A stretch of 52,930 nt of DNA, taken from assembly GCA_024276905.1 (NCBI GenBank), contig JAJRWF010000112.1:1-52930 (forward strand), in the 5' to 3' direction. Of the stretch, positions 9,639 to 20,249 are shown in pieces. Under the pieces are notes generated by a model, which did not search any database, was not told the origin of the DNA, and was given only the letters and a program-made list of their open reading frames with translations. Each line of letters opens with the position of its first letter. Position 1 is the stretch's first letter. The position numbers and the translations under genes were made by a program. Origin of the DNA: Deltaproteobacteria bacterium (GTDB lineage: Bacteria; Desulfobacterota; Desulfuromonadia; Desulfuromonadales; Geopsychrobacteraceae).

Positions 9639-11482
9639 TTGGATAATCATTCCCGAATAAAAATTCTGGACGAAAGCCTCTGTACCAGATTGCTGCTGGC
9701 GAGGTTGTTGAGCGTCCGGCTTCCGTGGTCAAGGAACTGGTTGAGAATTCAATTGATGCTGGTGCTGACGAAATTCTGGTCGAGCTGGAAGCTGGAGGGC
9801 GTAAGTTGATCCGCATCGGGGATAACGGTTGCGGTATGGATCGCCAGGATGCTTTTCTGTCTCTGGAACGCCACGCGACCAGCAAAATAAGTCAGGCAGA
9901 AGATCTTTTTGCTCTAAAGACACTCGGTTTTCGTGGTGAGGCTCTGGCCTCAATTGCGTCGGTTTCCAGGTTTCGGCTGCGGAGTTGCGCGACTGAAGAT
10001 GGCCTCGGTCAGGAAATTCTGGTCGAAGGCGGTAAGGTGCGTAAAGCGCAAGAAGTCGGGATGGCGCGTGGAACCCTGATTGAAGCACGTAACCTTTTTT
10101 ACAACCTGCCGGCACGGCGAAAGTTTCTGCGTCGTGAACAGACAGAGCTTGGCCATTGTGCAGACGTGGTAACAAAACAGGCACTTGCTCATCCGGAAAT
10201 CAGTTTTAGGTTGTTGCACAATGGCCGCCCAATGCTTGAATTGCGCCGTGAGAAAAGCCTGGCAGAACGAGTTTCCGCGCTTCTCGGCCGTTCACTGCTG
10301 GCTGAAATGCTGTCGCTGGATCAATGTGATGAGGTTGCCGCCATGCGCTTGCACGGGCTGATTGGTCAACCGGCACTCAACCGTTCTGCTTCTTCACATA
10401 TCTATACTTTCATCAACGGCCGTTATATCCGTGACCGGGTTGTACAGCATTCGATTATGCACGGCTACCGGCACCTTCTGCTAAAGGGGCGTTTCCCGGT
10501 CGTTGTCCTTTTCCTCGAAATTGCTGCTGACAAGGTCGATGTCAATGTTCACCCCACCAAACATGAAGTTCGCTTCCGTGAGCAGTCGCTGGTCCATGAT
10601 TTTATTTCTGCGTCTTTGCAGCAGAAACTGAAATCTGCGTCCTGGGTTCAGCCTGCCGACCAGAAATGCTCCCCCGCAGAAGCACGGCCGGATCTCGGGG
10701 AAGTTTCCGGATTGCGGGAAACCAGGGCTGCCGGTGAGCAGGCGGTTTCAGTTCATGAACCTGAGCCGCCGACCTATCATCGACTGCCCGAAAAGGAAGA
10801 TGGACCGGCTCCACGCGCAACAATGCAGGCGGTGGAACCGATCCTTCAGATGGGTTCCGTGCCAGAGAGTTTACCTGTTGATCAACCGGGGAAGAGGCGA
10901 TTTTTTTCGGGATTGCGTTATCTGGGGCAGTATCACAACAGCTACCTCTTATGTCAGGATGCTGATGATCTGCTGCTGATTGATCAGCATGCCGCTCATG
11001 AACGGATCGGTTACGAACGTCTGAAAGAAAGCTTTCGCAAGGAAAAAGTCGTCCAGCAGAGCCTGCTTTTTCCTGCGGTGTTGGAACTCGACTTTCGCAG
11101 CGCACAAGCCCTGGAAGAACATCTGCAAGACCTGGCTCTCCTGGGGTTCGATGTCGAACCTTTCGGAGGGAAATCCTATGCTTTAAAAGCGGTTCCGCAA
11201 TTGCTGGCGGGAACAGATAGCGCACAACTGATTATCGATATTGCTCTGGAACTGGAACAGACCGGTAGTGGCGATGCGCTGGAAGAAAAACTTGATGAGG
11301 TGCTGATTCTTATGGCTTGCCACAGTGTTATCCGCGCCAACCAGGCCCTCGACCCGCGCGAAGCGCGGGCGCTGCTGGAACAACTCGATGGCGTTGATTT
11401 CAACGCGAACTGTCCGCACGGGCGTCCGGTGACACACCGCTTGCACCTGAGCGAGATCGAACGCATGTTCAAGCGACAGTGA
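9639..11482 (+). pseudogene. mutL: DNA mismatch repair protein MutL, N-terminal frameshift
   Basis: MutL couples mismatch recognition by MutS to strand removal. The ATPase motifs (ENSIDAGADE, IGDNGCGMD, TLGFRGEALASI) and the endonuclease motif DQHAAHERIGYE with CPHGRP near the end are intact, so this is the nicking MutL type found where MutH is absent. The likely start is TTG 9639, with GAGG 9 bases before, encoding LDNHSRIKILDESLCT. At 9684-9686 one base is missing: the downstream frame resumes at 9686 as QIAAGEVVERPASVVKELVEN, the universal MutL N-terminus. As read, translation from 9639 leaves the MutL frame after ~15 residues, and the frame in register can only restart at GTG 9725, losing the first conserved ATPase helix. 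Either a genuine null allele or an assembly error. miaA follows after 10 bases. Confidence 0.85.
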
Positions 11483-11492
11483 GAAGGTCCTG

Positions 11493-12413
11493 ATGGCCCA
11501 GATCCCATTATTGATAATTCAGGGTGCAACGGCTTCGGGTAAAACTGGCTGGGCAGTTCGGCTGGCTGAAATTTTTCCTCTTGAAGTTATTTCCGCTGAT
11601 TCACGTCAGGTTTACCGCCGTATGGATATCGGCACAGCCAAGGCGTCGGCTGCTGAAACTGCTGCCGTGCCCCACCATATGCTCAACCTGATCGACCCGG
11701 ACCAGAGCTACTCGGTCGCAGATTATGTTGCTGCTGCACGGCCGCTGGCCGCAGAAATCCACGCACGAGGTAAACTGCCTTGTGTTGTCGGCGGGACAGG
11801 TCTGTATATCCGGGCTCTGGTTGGTGGTCTGGCCAAAGTGCCATGCGCAGATGATGATTTGCGCCGCCAGCTCAGGCAGCGGGAAGAGGAGGGGGGGCAG
11901 GGGACACTCTATCTCGACCTGCTGGATGCCGATCCTGAAGCCGCCGACAGGATACACCCGAATAATCTTGTTAAAATCATTCGTGCCCTTGAGGTCTGTC
12001 AATTAACCGGTCGGAAAATGTCGGAGTTGCAGCAGCAGCACAGTTTTGCGGATGCTTGTTTCAGCCCCCTTATTCTTGCACCCCGGTGGCCGAAAGACGT
12101 GTTGCATCAACGCATCGCCGAGCGGACTCGGATTATGCTGTCCCAGGGTTTGGTAGAGGAAACCGCCGCGCTGGTTTCCGAATATGGTGCGGATTTAAAA
12201 AGTCTGCAAACCCTTGGGTATCGTGAAGTGCTGTCATATTTACGCGGGGAGTCCTCCTTGGTTGAAACGGAGGCTGAAATTGCGTTACAGACCCGTCGTT
12301 ACGCCAAACGCCAGATGACCTGGTTTCGCAAGGTTCCGGAAACAATTTGGGTTGATTCCTGCCAAGAGTCTGGTAAAGTGGTAAAATTAATTGACGATTT
12401 AATACAGCAATAA
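11493..12413 (+). CDS. miaA: tRNA dimethylallyltransferase
   Basis: A 306-residue MiaA, which adds the dimethylallyl group to N6 of A37 in tRNAs reading UNN codons. The P-loop is IIQGATASGKTGWAVRLA at the N-terminus; next come VISADSRQVYRRMDIGTAKAS and HHMLNLIDPDQSYSVADY, and the catalytic-site GGTGLYIRALV near residue 105. The tail has the typical LQTLGYREVLSYLRG and RRYAKRQMTWFRK motifs. It lies between mutL and hfq, the same order as in E. coli, and is probably translated with them. Confidence 0.96.
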   Translation: MAQIPLLIIQGATASGKTGWAVRLAEIFPLEVISADSRQVYRRMDIGTAKASAAETAAVPHHMLNLIDPDQSYSVADYVAAARPLAAEIHARGKLPCVVGGTGLYIRALVGGLAKVPCADDDLRRQLRQREEEGGQGTLYLDLLDADPEAADRIHPNNLVKIIRALEVCQLTGRKMSELQQQHSFADACFSPLILAPRWPKDVLHQRIAERTRIMLSQGLVEETAALVSEYGADLKSLQTLGYREVLSYLRGESSLVETEAEIALQTRRYAKRQMTWFRKVPETIWVDSCQESGKVVKLIDDLIQQ

Positions 12414-12424
12414 AGGAGCGGACG

Positions 12425-12658
12425 ATGCCGAAATCACCATTCAATATCCAGGATCAGTACCTTAATCAGGCACGCAAAGAGCGGGTCAGGGTTACAGTTA
12501 CCATGATGTCGGGCAACAAGTTTGAGGGCTTCATCAAGTCTTTCGACAGCTTTTGTGTCCTTGCGGAAAGTGATGGTGATATCCTGGTCTACAAGCATGC
12601 GATTGCTTCAATTACTTCTACAGACGGTTCTTTCCGTCTGCACGGTGGTCGCGACTGA
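12425..12658 (+). CDS. hfq: RNA chaperone Hfq
   Basis: A 77-residue Sm-like protein that forms a hexameric ring and helps small RNAs pair with mRNAs. The Sm1 part (NIQDQYLNQARKERVRVTVTMM, proximal face) and Sm2 part (VYKHAIASI, matching the YKHAIS signature) are present; the second residue block FDSFCVLAESDGD is close to the standard one. It has a strong ribosome site (AAAGGAG, 12412-12418) and starts at ATG 12425, 11 bases after miaA. There is no long C-terminal tail, as is common outside the gamma-proteobacteria. Confidence 0.95.
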   Translation: MPKSPFNIQDQYLNQARKERVRVTVTMMSGNKFEGFIKSFDSFCVLAESDGDILVYKHAIASITSTDGSFRLHGGRD

Positions 12659-12685
12659 GCGACTTCGGAACATCATGTCTCATTT

Positions 12686-12720
12686 CAGGGGTACCGGTCT
12701 CGGCGCCCCTGTTTTTATTT
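12686..12720 (+). terminator. Rho-independent terminator after hfq
   Basis: CAGGGG (12686-12691) pairs with CCCCTG (12706-12711), with an inner CCG/CGG pair and a 4-base loop, followed by TTTTTATTT. It ends the mutL-miaA-hfq unit. Confidence 0.75.
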
Positions 12721-12780
12721 CTGCCGCGCAATGACGCCGGTTTCTGGCTTAACCTCTTCGGGCAATGATAAGATGACCAG

Positions 12781-14097
12781 ATGATAAACGTAGAACAGGT
12801 GATAGCTGGATCTGTGGCAGAAGAGGCCGGAATTCTGGCCGGCGATCAGTTGCTGGCTGTCGATCAGCGTCCGATTGACGACATTGTCGATTTTTTTATT
12901 GCCCTGCAGCAGCAAACAAAGGCCAACCTGCTGGTGCAACGAGGAGGAGAGCCCCCTTTCGAGGTGTTTCTCGAATTTGAAGAGGATGAGGATCCGGGGT
13001 TAGTTCCGGAACATCCGGAACCGGCGCGCTGTGGAAACAGCTGCATTTTTTGTTTTGTCCATCAATTACCGAAGGGCTTGCGCCGAACCCTTTATGTCAA
13101 AGATGAGGATTATCGCTTCTCCTGGCTTTATGGATCCTATATCACCCTGGGCAATATAACTGAACATCAGTTGCAGCGGATTATTCGTGATCAGCTCTCG
13201 CCGCTGTATATTTCAGTCCACGCGACCGATGAAGAAGTTCGCTGTCGGTTGCTTGGCAAGCAGGTGACGCCGATTCGTCCCCTGTTGCAGCATTTGACCG
13301 CCGCCGGAATTGAACTGCACACCCAGATTGTTCTCTGCCCCGGTTTCAACGACGGTGAAGTCCTGCAGCGAACAATTGCCGATCTTTCCTTCTTCTGGCC
13401 ACAGATAGCTTCTTTGGCGATTGTTCCAATCGGATTGACTCGTTACCGTGAACATTTACCCGGAATTGAACCGGTTTCCTTCGCTCTGGCTGCCTCAACT
13501 CTTGATCTGATCGAGACGATTCAAAAGCAACAACTTGCGGCAACCGGGCGGCGTTTTGTTTTTGCCGCCGACGAACTTTACTTGCGTGCCGCTCGGGACT
13601 TTCCGCCGCTTGACAGCTATGAAGATCTCTGGCAACTCGAAAATGGTGTCGGCATGGTCCCGTTTTTTCGACAAGAGGCAGAAGAGGTCCTGCTTGAAGC
13701 CATTCCACTGAATCTGCGTAAAATCAGCCTGGTGACCGGTCAGTCCTTTGTCGCTGAGTTGGAAAAATTTGCGCAGCGACTTGGTACCAGGGTGGGTTGT
13801 GAATTGCAGGTTGTTGCGGTCGATAATCATTTTTTCGGTCAGAGTGTGACCGTGACCGGCTTATTGACCGGTGCAGATATTATTGCGGCGTTTGCGGATA
13901 TCGATCCAGGAGAGGCCCTCTTCATTCCGGACGTTCTGTTCAATGAGGGTGAGGACCTGTTGCTGGATGATAAGCGGATAGAGGATCTTGAGCTGCATTT
14001 CAAAATTCCGGTCGTTCGGATCAGCAGTGATCCCTGGGGGATTATGGACGGTTTGGAGTGTCTTGACTGCAGTGAGATTGAAATCGTTCAAAAATAG
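12781..14097 (+). CDS. DUF512 radical-SAM protein with N-terminal PDZ-like domain
   Basis: A 438-residue protein of the DUF512 family. The N-terminal ~75 residues look like a PDZ domain (VIAGSVAEEAGILAGDQLLAV). A radical-SAM-like CX3CX2C cluster follows (CGNSCIFCFVHQLPKG, about residue 81), then a TIM-barrel-like region (YRFSWLYGSYITLGN, LYISVHATDEEVR) and the DUF512 C-terminal domain containing FVFAADELYL and SLVTGQSF. It probably binds a 4Fe-4S cluster. No substrate is established for the family. It follows the hfq terminator and is 32 bases ahead of the copper ATPase. Confidence 0.87.
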   Translation: MINVEQVIAGSVAEEAGILAGDQLLAVDQRPIDDIVDFFIALQQQTKANLLVQRGGEPPFEVFLEFEEDEDPGLVPEHPEPARCGNSCIFCFVHQLPKGLRRTLYVKDEDYRFSWLYGSYITLGNITEHQLQRIIRDQLSPLYISVHATDEEVRCRLLGKQVTPIRPLLQHLTAAGIELHTQIVLCPGFNDGEVLQRTIADLSFFWPQIASLAIVPIGLTRYREHLPGIEPVSFALAASTLDLIETIQKQQLAATGRRFVFAADELYLRAARDFPPLDSYEDLWQLENGVGMVPFFRQEAEEVLLEAIPLNLRKISLVTGQSFVAELEKFAQRLGTRVGCELQVVAVDNHFFGQSVTVTGLLTGADIIAAFADIDPGEALFIPDVLFNEGEDLLLDDKRIEDLELHFKIPVVRISSDPWGIMDGLECLDCSEIEIVQK

Positions 14098-14129
14098 GAT
14101 GGTCTGGTTACTGGAAGGAATCTTGAAAA

Positions 14130-16781
14130 ATGACAGAGCAACAGAACCTGCCTGTTTTCGGCATGAAATGTCAAAAGTGCGTTGTCCGTGTCAGCGAACT
14201 TCTTGCGTCCCAGGCTGGAGTTTCTCGGGTTGAGGTTTCCCTTGCAACAAAGAGCGTAGATTTCCACCTCGATCCGGCACTCAACACTCTTGCCCGGTTG
14301 GCGGAAACTCTCGAAGAGGCAGGGTTTAAGACTTCCCCAGCGGCTGAGGATACAGGTGGTGATCTGCCAGCTGATGAGGGCGCTACTTCCCCTGTCAGCC
14401 TTCGTATTGCACTCAGCGGGATGAGTTGCGCCAATTGTGCAGCCACCGTTGAAAAGACAATTTCTGCTCTGCCCGGGATCGCCGCCGCTTCCGTCAATTT
14501 TGCAGCTGAGGTTCTGGTTGTTGATCATGATGATGCCGAAGGGCGGGTTGGAGAAATATTAGATGCACTTGAGTCGGCGGGCTATCCGGGCCGCCCTCTG
14601 GATATGTCCGGGGTTGTACGTTTCTCGATCAGCGGGATGAGTTGTGCCAATTGTGCCGCCAAAATTGAAGAGTCCCTGGGTCGTCTTGACGGGGTTAAGC
14701 GCGCGACGGTCAATTTTGCGCTGAACACCGCTGAGGTCGCATTCGACCCGGCACGGCTTTCTGACAACGAAATATTTGAGGTTGTCGAGCAACTCGGGTA
14801 TGTCCCCGCATTGCATGAGGATGAAGATCAGCAGCAACTTGAGGCACGCCGGGACTTTTACTGGGTTTCCTTTGCCGGCCTGCTGGCGATTCCGATTATG
14901 CTCTTCATGTACCTGCAGCCCTTTGGTGAGAAAACGACGCTGGTCAATGCCCTGCTTGCCAGTGTGGCGCAGTTCAGTGCCGGACTGACTTTTTATCGTG
15001 GTGCCTATAAATCATTGCGTAACCGTTCAGCCAATATGGATGTGCTGGTTGTGATGGGGATAACGGCGGCCTACGGTTATTCCATGTTGGCGCTGTTCGG
15101 TGTCCTCGGTGAGCACGCGGTCGTTTTCTTCGAAACCAGTGCCATGTTGATCTTTTTTATCCGTTTCGGTAAATGGCTCGAAAGTCGCGCCAAGGGGCGA
15201 GCCGGGGCTGCTTTAAAGCAGTTACTTAAACTGCAGGCCGATCGTGCGATTCTGCTGGTTGATGGTAAGGAAGAAGAAGTTGCTGCCAGTCGACTGCAAC
15301 CCGGAAACCTCGTGGTTGTCCGACCGGGAGAGAAGATCCCGGTTGATGGACTGGTTGAAAGCGGGACAAGTGCTGTCGATGAATCGATGATTACCGGTGA
15401 AGCCGTTCCTGTAACCAAACAGGCCGGTGATCAGGTTACCGGCGCGACGGTTAACCGTACCGGGAGAATTCTGGTCCGGATTACCCGGGTCGGCAATGAT
15501 ACGGTTCTGTCCCAGATTGTGCGCATGGTTGCCGATGCGCAAGGGGATAAGGCCCCGATACAAAAACTGGCTGACAGGGTTTCAAATGTTTTTGTCCCGA
15601 TCGTGATTGCGATTGCTGCGAGCACATTTTTGATTTGGTACGGACCAGGCGACCAGGGTTTTCTCTTCGCTTTTCGGATGGCAATTGCGGTTCTGGTCAT
15701 TGCTTGTCCCTGTGCCTTGGGTTTGGCGACACCGACGGCTATCATGGTTGGTTCTGCCATCGGGCTGGAACGTGGGATTCTGTTTAAAAAAGCCTCGGTA
15801 CTGGAGTACATATCACGCCTGCAGGTACTGCTGCTTGACAAGACCGGGACCCTGACAACCGGGATATTCGAGGTCACGGATCTGGTTCCGGTTGCCGGAG
15901 TGGATGAGCAGCTGTTGCTGGGCCTGAGCGCTTCAATCGAAGCGGGTAGCAGTCACCCCTTGGCGCGCAGTCTGGTTGCCGCTGCTGATGAACGAGGGAT
16001 CGACTATCAGGTGCTCGAACAGATTGAAGAAATCGGTGGACAGGGTCTCCTGTCGATGACTGCTGACGGCGAACTTCTCTGCGGAAATTCCGCCCTGCTG
16101 GAAGAGCGTCAGATTGATATGTCTCCGTTGGGCACTGCTGCTGATGAGCTTGAGGAACGGGGGCGTTCTCTGATTTTTCTGGCCCTCAAGGGTCAATTGG
16201 TCGGCGTGATCGGGCTCACCGATCAGATTAAGGACAATGCTGCTGTTGCCCTGACCCGATTGCGGCATCTCGGGCTCGAAACGGTTCTGGTGACCGGTGA
16301 TCGTCGGGTAGTTGCCGAACAGGTTGCCGCCGAGTTGGGTATTGATCATGTCGAAGCAGAGGTCAGGCCGGAGCAGAAGCTGGCAACTGTAGAGAAATAT
16401 CAACGGCAAGGGTCATTCGTCGGGATGGTTGGTGACGGCATCAATGATGCGCCGGCTCTGGCGAAGGCCGATATTGGCATAGCCATCGGCAGTGGGACTG
16501 ATGTTGCCAAGGAAACCGGTGATCTGATTCTGGTTGGTGGCGACATGCTGGATATTGAACGTGGTATCCGCCTGGGGCGCCGGACGCTGAAAAAAATCAA
16601 GCAGAACCTGTTTTGGGCATTTTTCTATAATATTCTCGGTATTCCGCTGGCGGCCGGGTTGCTTTATCCCTGGTTCGGTATTTATCTTGAACCCGAATAT
16701 GCCGGTCTTGCGATGGCTTTTTCCAGCGTTTCGGTAGTCAGTAACAGTTTGCTGTTGCGGCGAATCCGGCAACAATTGTAA
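14130..16781 (+). CDS. copA: Copper-exporting P1B-type ATPase with three heavy-metal-binding domains
   Basis: An 883-residue membrane pump. Three HMA domains occupy the N-terminal ~230 residues: the first has an atypical GMKCQKC, the next two GMSCANC. The transmembrane CPC motif is in [14 protein letters not shown], the phosphorylation site is DKTGTLTTG, the conserved SHPLA is present, and the hinge is [11 protein letters not shown]. Helices 7-8 carry YN and [13 protein letters not shown], the residues that mark the Cu(I)-specific P1B-1 group. It would export Cu+ from the cytoplasm. No CopZ chaperone, CueR-type regulator or other copper gene lies nearby. Three HMA domains is more than the usual one or two. 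Confidence 0.93.
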   Translation: MTEQQNLPVFGMKCQKCVVRVSELLASQAGVSRVEVSLATKSVDFHLDPALNTLARLAETLEEAGFKTSPAAEDTGGDLPADEGATSPVSLRIALSGMSCANCAATVEKTISALPGIAAASVNFAAEVLVVDHDDAEGRVGEILDALESAGYPGRPLDMSGVVRFSISGMSCANCAAKIEESLGRLDGVKRATVNFALNTAEVAFDPARLSDNEIFEVVEQLGYVPALHEDEDQQQLEARRDFYWVSFAGLLAIPIMLFMYLQPFGEKTTLVNALLASVAQFSAGLTFYRGAYKSLRNRSANMDVLVVMGITAAYGYSMLALFGVLGEHAVVFFETSAMLIFFIRFGKWLESRAKGRAGAALKQLLKLQADRAILLVDGKEEEVAASRLQPGNLVVVRPGEKIPVDGLVESGTSAVDESMITGEAVPVTKQAGDQVTGATVNRTGRILVRITRVGNDTVLSQIVRMVADAQGDKAPIQKLADRVSNVFVPIVIAIAASTFLIWYGPGDQGFLFAFRMAIAVLVIACPCALGLATPTAIMVGSAIGLERGILFKKASVLEYISRLQVLLLDKTGTLTTGIFEVTDLVPVAGVDEQLLLGLSASIEAGSSHPLARSLVAAADERGIDYQVLEQIEEIGGQGLLSMTADGELLCGNSALLEERQIDMSPLGTAADELEERGRSLIFLALKGQLVGVIGLTDQIKDNAAVALTRLRHLGLETVLVTGDRRVVAEQVAAELGIDHVEAEVRPEQKLATVEKYQRQGSFVGMVGDGINDAPALAKADIGIAIGSGTDVAKETGDLILVGGDMLDIERGIRLGRRTLKKIKQNLFWAFFYNILGIPLAAGLLYPWFGIYLEPEYAGLAMAFSSVSVVSNSLLLRRIRQQL

Positions 16782-16784
16782 TTT

Positions 16785-17303
16785 ATGCCAATGAAAACAA
16801 CGCGTCCCCTTATCGGTGTGATCGGTTCGGCAGAACCCTGCAGCCAGTCCGTTGCCATGGCTCTGGAGGTCGGCAGGTTAATCGCCGAAGCGGATGCTGT
16901 CCTTGTTACCGGGGGGCTTGGAGGAATTATGGAGGCGGCTTCGCGTGGATGTTCCTCAGCGGGCGGCCTGACGATCGGCATACTTCCAGGGAGTGATCCC
17001 GCCGCCGCCAATCCTTATGTTGAAATCGTTATCCCCAGCGGGATGGGTCACGCACGAAATATCCTGGTTGCGCAAACAGCTCAGGTTTTGATTGCTATCG
17101 AAGGTGCTCTGGGAACCTTGTCGGAAATTGCCATCGGCCTGAAAACCGGACGCCCGGTTTTTCTGCTCGGATCTCACCTGGATGTCGATGGAGCCTCTCA
17201 AGTGAATAGCCCTGAACAGGCAGTTTCTGCGGCACTTGCCGCCTTGCAGGATACGACAACTGACAGGTTTACTCAGGAGGGGCAGGATGACAGAACTCGG
17301 TAG
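16785..17303 (+). CDS. LOG-like / TIGR00725-type Rossmann protein
   Basis: A 172-residue Rossmann-fold protein resembling the TIGR00725 group of the lysine-decarboxylase-like (LOG) superfamily. The nucleotide-binding motif GGLGGIMEAASRG and the GTLSEIAIGLKTGRPV segment are visible; the superfamily signature PGGxGTxxE is here reduced to EGALGTLSEI. LOG proteins proper release cytokinin-type bases from nucleoside monophosphates, but TIGR00725 members have no proven activity. It starts 3 bases after copA and overlaps the next gene by 17 bases. Confidence 0.78.
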   Translation: MPMKTTRPLIGVIGSAEPCSQSVAMALEVGRLIAEADAVLVTGGLGGIMEAASRGCSSAGGLTIGILPGSDPAAANPYVEIVIPSGMGHARNILVAQTAQVLIAIEGALGTLSEIAIGLKTGRPVFLLGSHLDVDGASQVNSPEQAVSAALAALQDTTTDRFTQEGQDDRTR

Positions 17304-18357
17304 CGAACCCTTGGAACCGGAGCAGGACTGCAGTGCCAGTGCGACTGTTGATCGACTTGTCGACGGAGTGCGCGGCAAAGGACGGATACTGATTATAACC
17401 CACGACAATCCCGACCCTGATGCTCTGGCATCGGCGGTTGCCCTGCGTCATCTGTTACTGATGGGGACTGGAGAAGAAGCGGTTATTGCTTTTGGCGGCG
17501 TGATCGGCCGGAGTGAAAACAGGTTGATGGTTGATGCTCTTGAGCTTGACCTGGTGCCGATAGGAGAACTCGATTTCGATGATTACCCAGTTGTCTGCAT
17601 GGTTGATACCCAGCCGGGAACCGGTAACAATTCCTATCCCCAGGATCGCCCTTTGCACCTGTTGATTGATCATCATCCGCAACGTCAGGATTATGCAGAT
17701 ATCTGCTGGGTTGATGTTCGTCCTCAATATGGAGCTTCAGCGACAATTTTGTTTGAATACCTGCGTGCGCAGGATATCTACCTCGGCACTCGTCTGGCAA
17801 CCTGCCTGTTTTACGCCATCAAGTCAGAAACCCAGGATCTGGGCCGGGAGTGGTCAAAGGCCGACCGGGAAGCCTACTTGCATCTGTTGCCGCTGGCCAA
17901 TAACCAGATTCTTTATCGCCTGAGTCATCCACCGGTTCCAAATGACTATTACTCGACCTTTCATCGGGCTATCGACAATGCTACGATTTACGGCAAGGTC
18001 CTGGTTTTTAATCTTTTTCAGATAGATAATCCTGACCTGGTTGCCGAACTGGCAGAGTTTCTGCTGCGACAGGAAGAAGTCGACTATGTCATGGGACTCG
18101 GCTGGTACGCTGGGGATGAACTGATTTCGGTCCGTACGACGGATCCTGATGCCAGGCTGGGTTCAGTGATTCGTGAAATGCTTGACGGGATGGGGACCGC
18201 CGGTGGTCACGGCATGATGGCCGGGGGGCAGATTCGTGCTGTCGAAGAAGACCGGGGGTCGCAGAAGGAGCTGGAACGCTTGTTGACTCTGCGCTATATC
18301 AAAATCCTCGGCCAACAGACCGAACCGGGTGTTGCCCTTCTTGAGGGCAGAAACTAA
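17287..18357 (+). CDS. DHH/DHHA1 phosphoesterase (NrnA-like)
   Basis: A 356-residue DHH-family phosphoesterase, the second in the window. The N-terminus has THDNPDPDALASAVALR (the NxDxD metal motif), followed by LIDHHPQ and a C-terminal DHHA1 domain with GGHGMMAGGQI. NrnA-type members degrade nanoRNA or pGpG to mononucleotides, and some hydrolyse pAp; which applies here cannot be read off the sequence. ATG 17287 has CAGG before it and gives the right N-terminus, overlapping the LOG-like gene by 17 bases. It has no CBS or transferase domain, unlike the fusion at 649. Confidence 0.85.
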   Translation: MTELGSEPLEPEQDCSASATVDRLVDGVRGKGRILIITHDNPDPDALASAVALRHLLLMGTGEEAVIAFGGVIGRSENRLMVDALELDLVPIGELDFDDYPVVCMVDTQPGTGNNSYPQDRPLHLLIDHHPQRQDYADICWVDVRPQYGASATILFEYLRAQDIYLGTRLATCLFYAIKSETQDLGREWSKADREAYLHLLPLANNQILYRLSHPPVPNDYYSTFHRAIDNATIYGKVLVFNLFQIDNPDLVAELAEFLLRQEEVDYVMGLGWYAGDELISVRTTDPDARLGSVIREMLDGMGTAGGHGMMAGGQIRAVEEDRGSQKELERLLTLRYIKILGQQTEPGVALLEGRN

Positions 18358-18459
18358 CCAGGTGCGAAATTGACAGCTGTCCGGAATCCGCGGTATAAGG
18401 CGATGCTGTTTCTGCCTTATTATGCTGCATCTAGTCGAGTATTCATGGATTCAGGTCAT

Positions 18460-19518
18460 ATGTTTAAACTCTTGTACAGTCTACTGTTGTTACTCTTTCT
18501 GGCAACCCCGGGTCTGGCTGATGTCGAACTTGCTCCCAAGGGTAAGCCGCCACTGCGGTTGAGTGATATCTATCTGTCGCAGGGGCTGCCCTATATTGCC
18601 GTTGATGACATGTTGGACGCGGTATCGTTGCGCGGGCATTGGGATTCGGTAAAGCATGTCTATCGCATTCGCACCGCACGCGGCTGGGCAGAGCTCAGCC
18701 CTGGACGCCAGAGCCTCAAGATCGGCAAGGTGTTTTTCCCGCTGAAAGAGAAGCCGCGTTTCATCGACGGTCGTTTGCGGGTCTCGGAAAATTTTTTACT
18801 TAGTCAGCTTTCAATGTTGATTGAACGTCCGGTTTACTATCGCAATCTGAACCCGGTCAGGGTGGAGCAGGGCGGTGATGACAGCACACTGGACCGGCTT
18901 TTTTCCTTTTTGTTGCGTAAAAAACATATGGTCAGCGGACCCAGACTTCGCGCGGTTGCCATTGATGCCGGCCATGGCGGACTTGATACCGGAGTGATTG
19001 CCGCCGATGGTTACAAGGAAAAGCAGGCGACCCTCGATCTGGCTTCTGACCTGAGTAAAATTCTCAAGATGAATCTCGGAATTCCGATCTATTTGAGCCG
19101 GGATGACGATTACGAGCTGACTCCGGAACAGCGCATTGAACCGGTCACCCATGAAGATGTCGACGCCTGGTTGCTCCTGCATGCACAGGGCAGCTTCTCA
19201 TCGGATGCTGAAGGTGTTGCCCTGTTCGTCCGTAGTCCTGAAGACAAAATCGCGGACAACCGTCACGACGCCAGTCGTCGGCTGGCAGAAGAGTTGGCTC
19301 TTTCCCTTGCAGAGGTTGGTATCCCGGTCGTCGGTATTTTCAGCTCTCCCCTGATTCAGCTCGGGCAGGGGGACCTGCCGACGGTGCTGATTGAGCTCGG
19401 TTATCTGACCAATCCGACAGACCTGCAGCGTTTGCGCAGCCCCGAAGGTCAGAAACTCCTTGCACGGGCCCTGTATCTCGGGCTTGATAACTTTTCCAAG
19501 AAACGAAAGAAGGACTGA
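18460..19518 (+). CDS. N-acetylmuramoyl-L-alanine amidase (Amidase_3), secreted
   Basis: A 352-residue exported cell-wall hydrolase that cuts the bond between muramic acid and the peptide stem. ATG 18460 gives a clean signal peptide ([20 protein letters not shown], cleavage after A20). Residues ~25-150 are a copper-amine-oxidase-like/AMIN-like region. The catalytic Amidase_3 domain begins at [12 protein letters not shown] (zinc His), continues with [10 protein letters not shown] (zinc Glu) and WLLLHAQGS (zinc His), and ends with [11 protein letters not shown] (catalytic Glu), so the site is complete. The frame stays open back to 18370 and ATG 18445 is an alternative. The gene overlaps rph by 1 base at TGATG. 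Confidence 0.85.
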   Translation: MFKLLYSLLLLLFLATPGLADVELAPKGKPPLRLSDIYLSQGLPYIAVDDMLDAVSLRGHWDSVKHVYRIRTARGWAELSPGRQSLKIGKVFFPLKEKPRFIDGRLRVSENFLLSQLSMLIERPVYYRNLNPVRVEQGGDDSTLDRLFSFLLRKKHMVSGPRLRAVAIDAGHGGLDTGVIAADGYKEKQATLDLASDLSKILKMNLGIPIYLSRDDDYELTPEQRIEPVTHEDVDAWLLLHAQGSFSSDAEGVALFVRSPEDKIADNRHDASRRLAEELALSLAEVGIPVVGIFSSPLIQLGQGDLPTVLIELGYLTNPTDLQRLRSPEGQKLLARALYLGLDNFSKKRKKD

Positions 19519-20249
19519 TGTCTGAAAACTTGCGCTCTGAAGGGCGTTCGACTGATTCTCTGCGTGAGATCAGTTTTGTGCGAAATTTCACCCGTTATGC
19601 CGAAGGTTCGGTACTGGTCTGTTTTGGCGCGACGAAGGTTTTGTGTAATGCCAGCGTTGAGGAAAGGGTCCCTCCCTTTATGCGCGGTCAGGGGAGGGGG
19701 TGGGTTACTGCCGAGTACAGCATGTTGCCACGTGCCACCCACACCCGCTCTATGCGTGAAGCGGCCAAAGGCAAGGTTTCGGGCCGGACCCAGGAAATCC
19801 AGCGCCTGATCGGACGCTCGTTACGTGCCGTGACCGATCTTGAGGCTCTGGGTGAGGTTACGGTTCAGATCGACTGTGACGTCCTGCAGGCCGATGGTGG
19901 TACCAGAACCGCTTCGATCACCGGGGCCTATGTTGCTCTTCATGATGCGTTACGTGGCCTGGTCGGCAACGGAAAACTTCAACAGATACCTTTGCTTGAT
20001 TCTGTTGCTGCAATCAGTGTCGGTATTGTTGGTGGTCGTCCGCTGCTTGATCTTGACTACAGTGAGGATTCAACGGCTGATGTTGATATGAATTATGTCA
20101 TTACCGGTCAGGGAGAATTTGTAGAGGTTCAGGGGACGGCTGAGGAGCGGCCCTTCACCATTGCACAGATGGATGAGATGCGCCGCCTGGCACTGGATGG
20201 TTGTCGTCAGCTGACCCTGCTCCAGCAACAGGTCCTGGAACAGGCATGA
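19518..20249 (+). CDS. rph: Ribonuclease PH
   Basis: A 243-residue phosphorolytic 3'-exoribonuclease that trims tRNA 3' ends and degrades structured RNA. Diagnostic segments are [37 protein letters not shown] (the RNA/phosphate-binding helix), [18 protein letters not shown] and [16 protein letters not shown], with catalytic acidic residues in the last. The gene starts at the amidase stop and overlaps rdgB by 4 bases; rph-rdgB pairing is widespread. Confidence 0.96.
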   Translation: MSENLRSEGRSTDSLREISFVRNFTRYAEGSVLVCFGATKVLCNASVEERVPPFMRGQGRGWVTAEYSMLPRATHTRSMREAAKGKVSGRTQEIQRLIGRSLRAVTDLEALGEVTVQIDCDVLQADGGTRTASITGAYVALHDALRGLVGNGKLQQIPLLDSVAAISVGIVGGRPLLDLDYSEDSTADVDMNYVITGQGEFVEVQGTAEERPFTIAQMDEMRRLALDGCRQLTLLQQQVLEQA

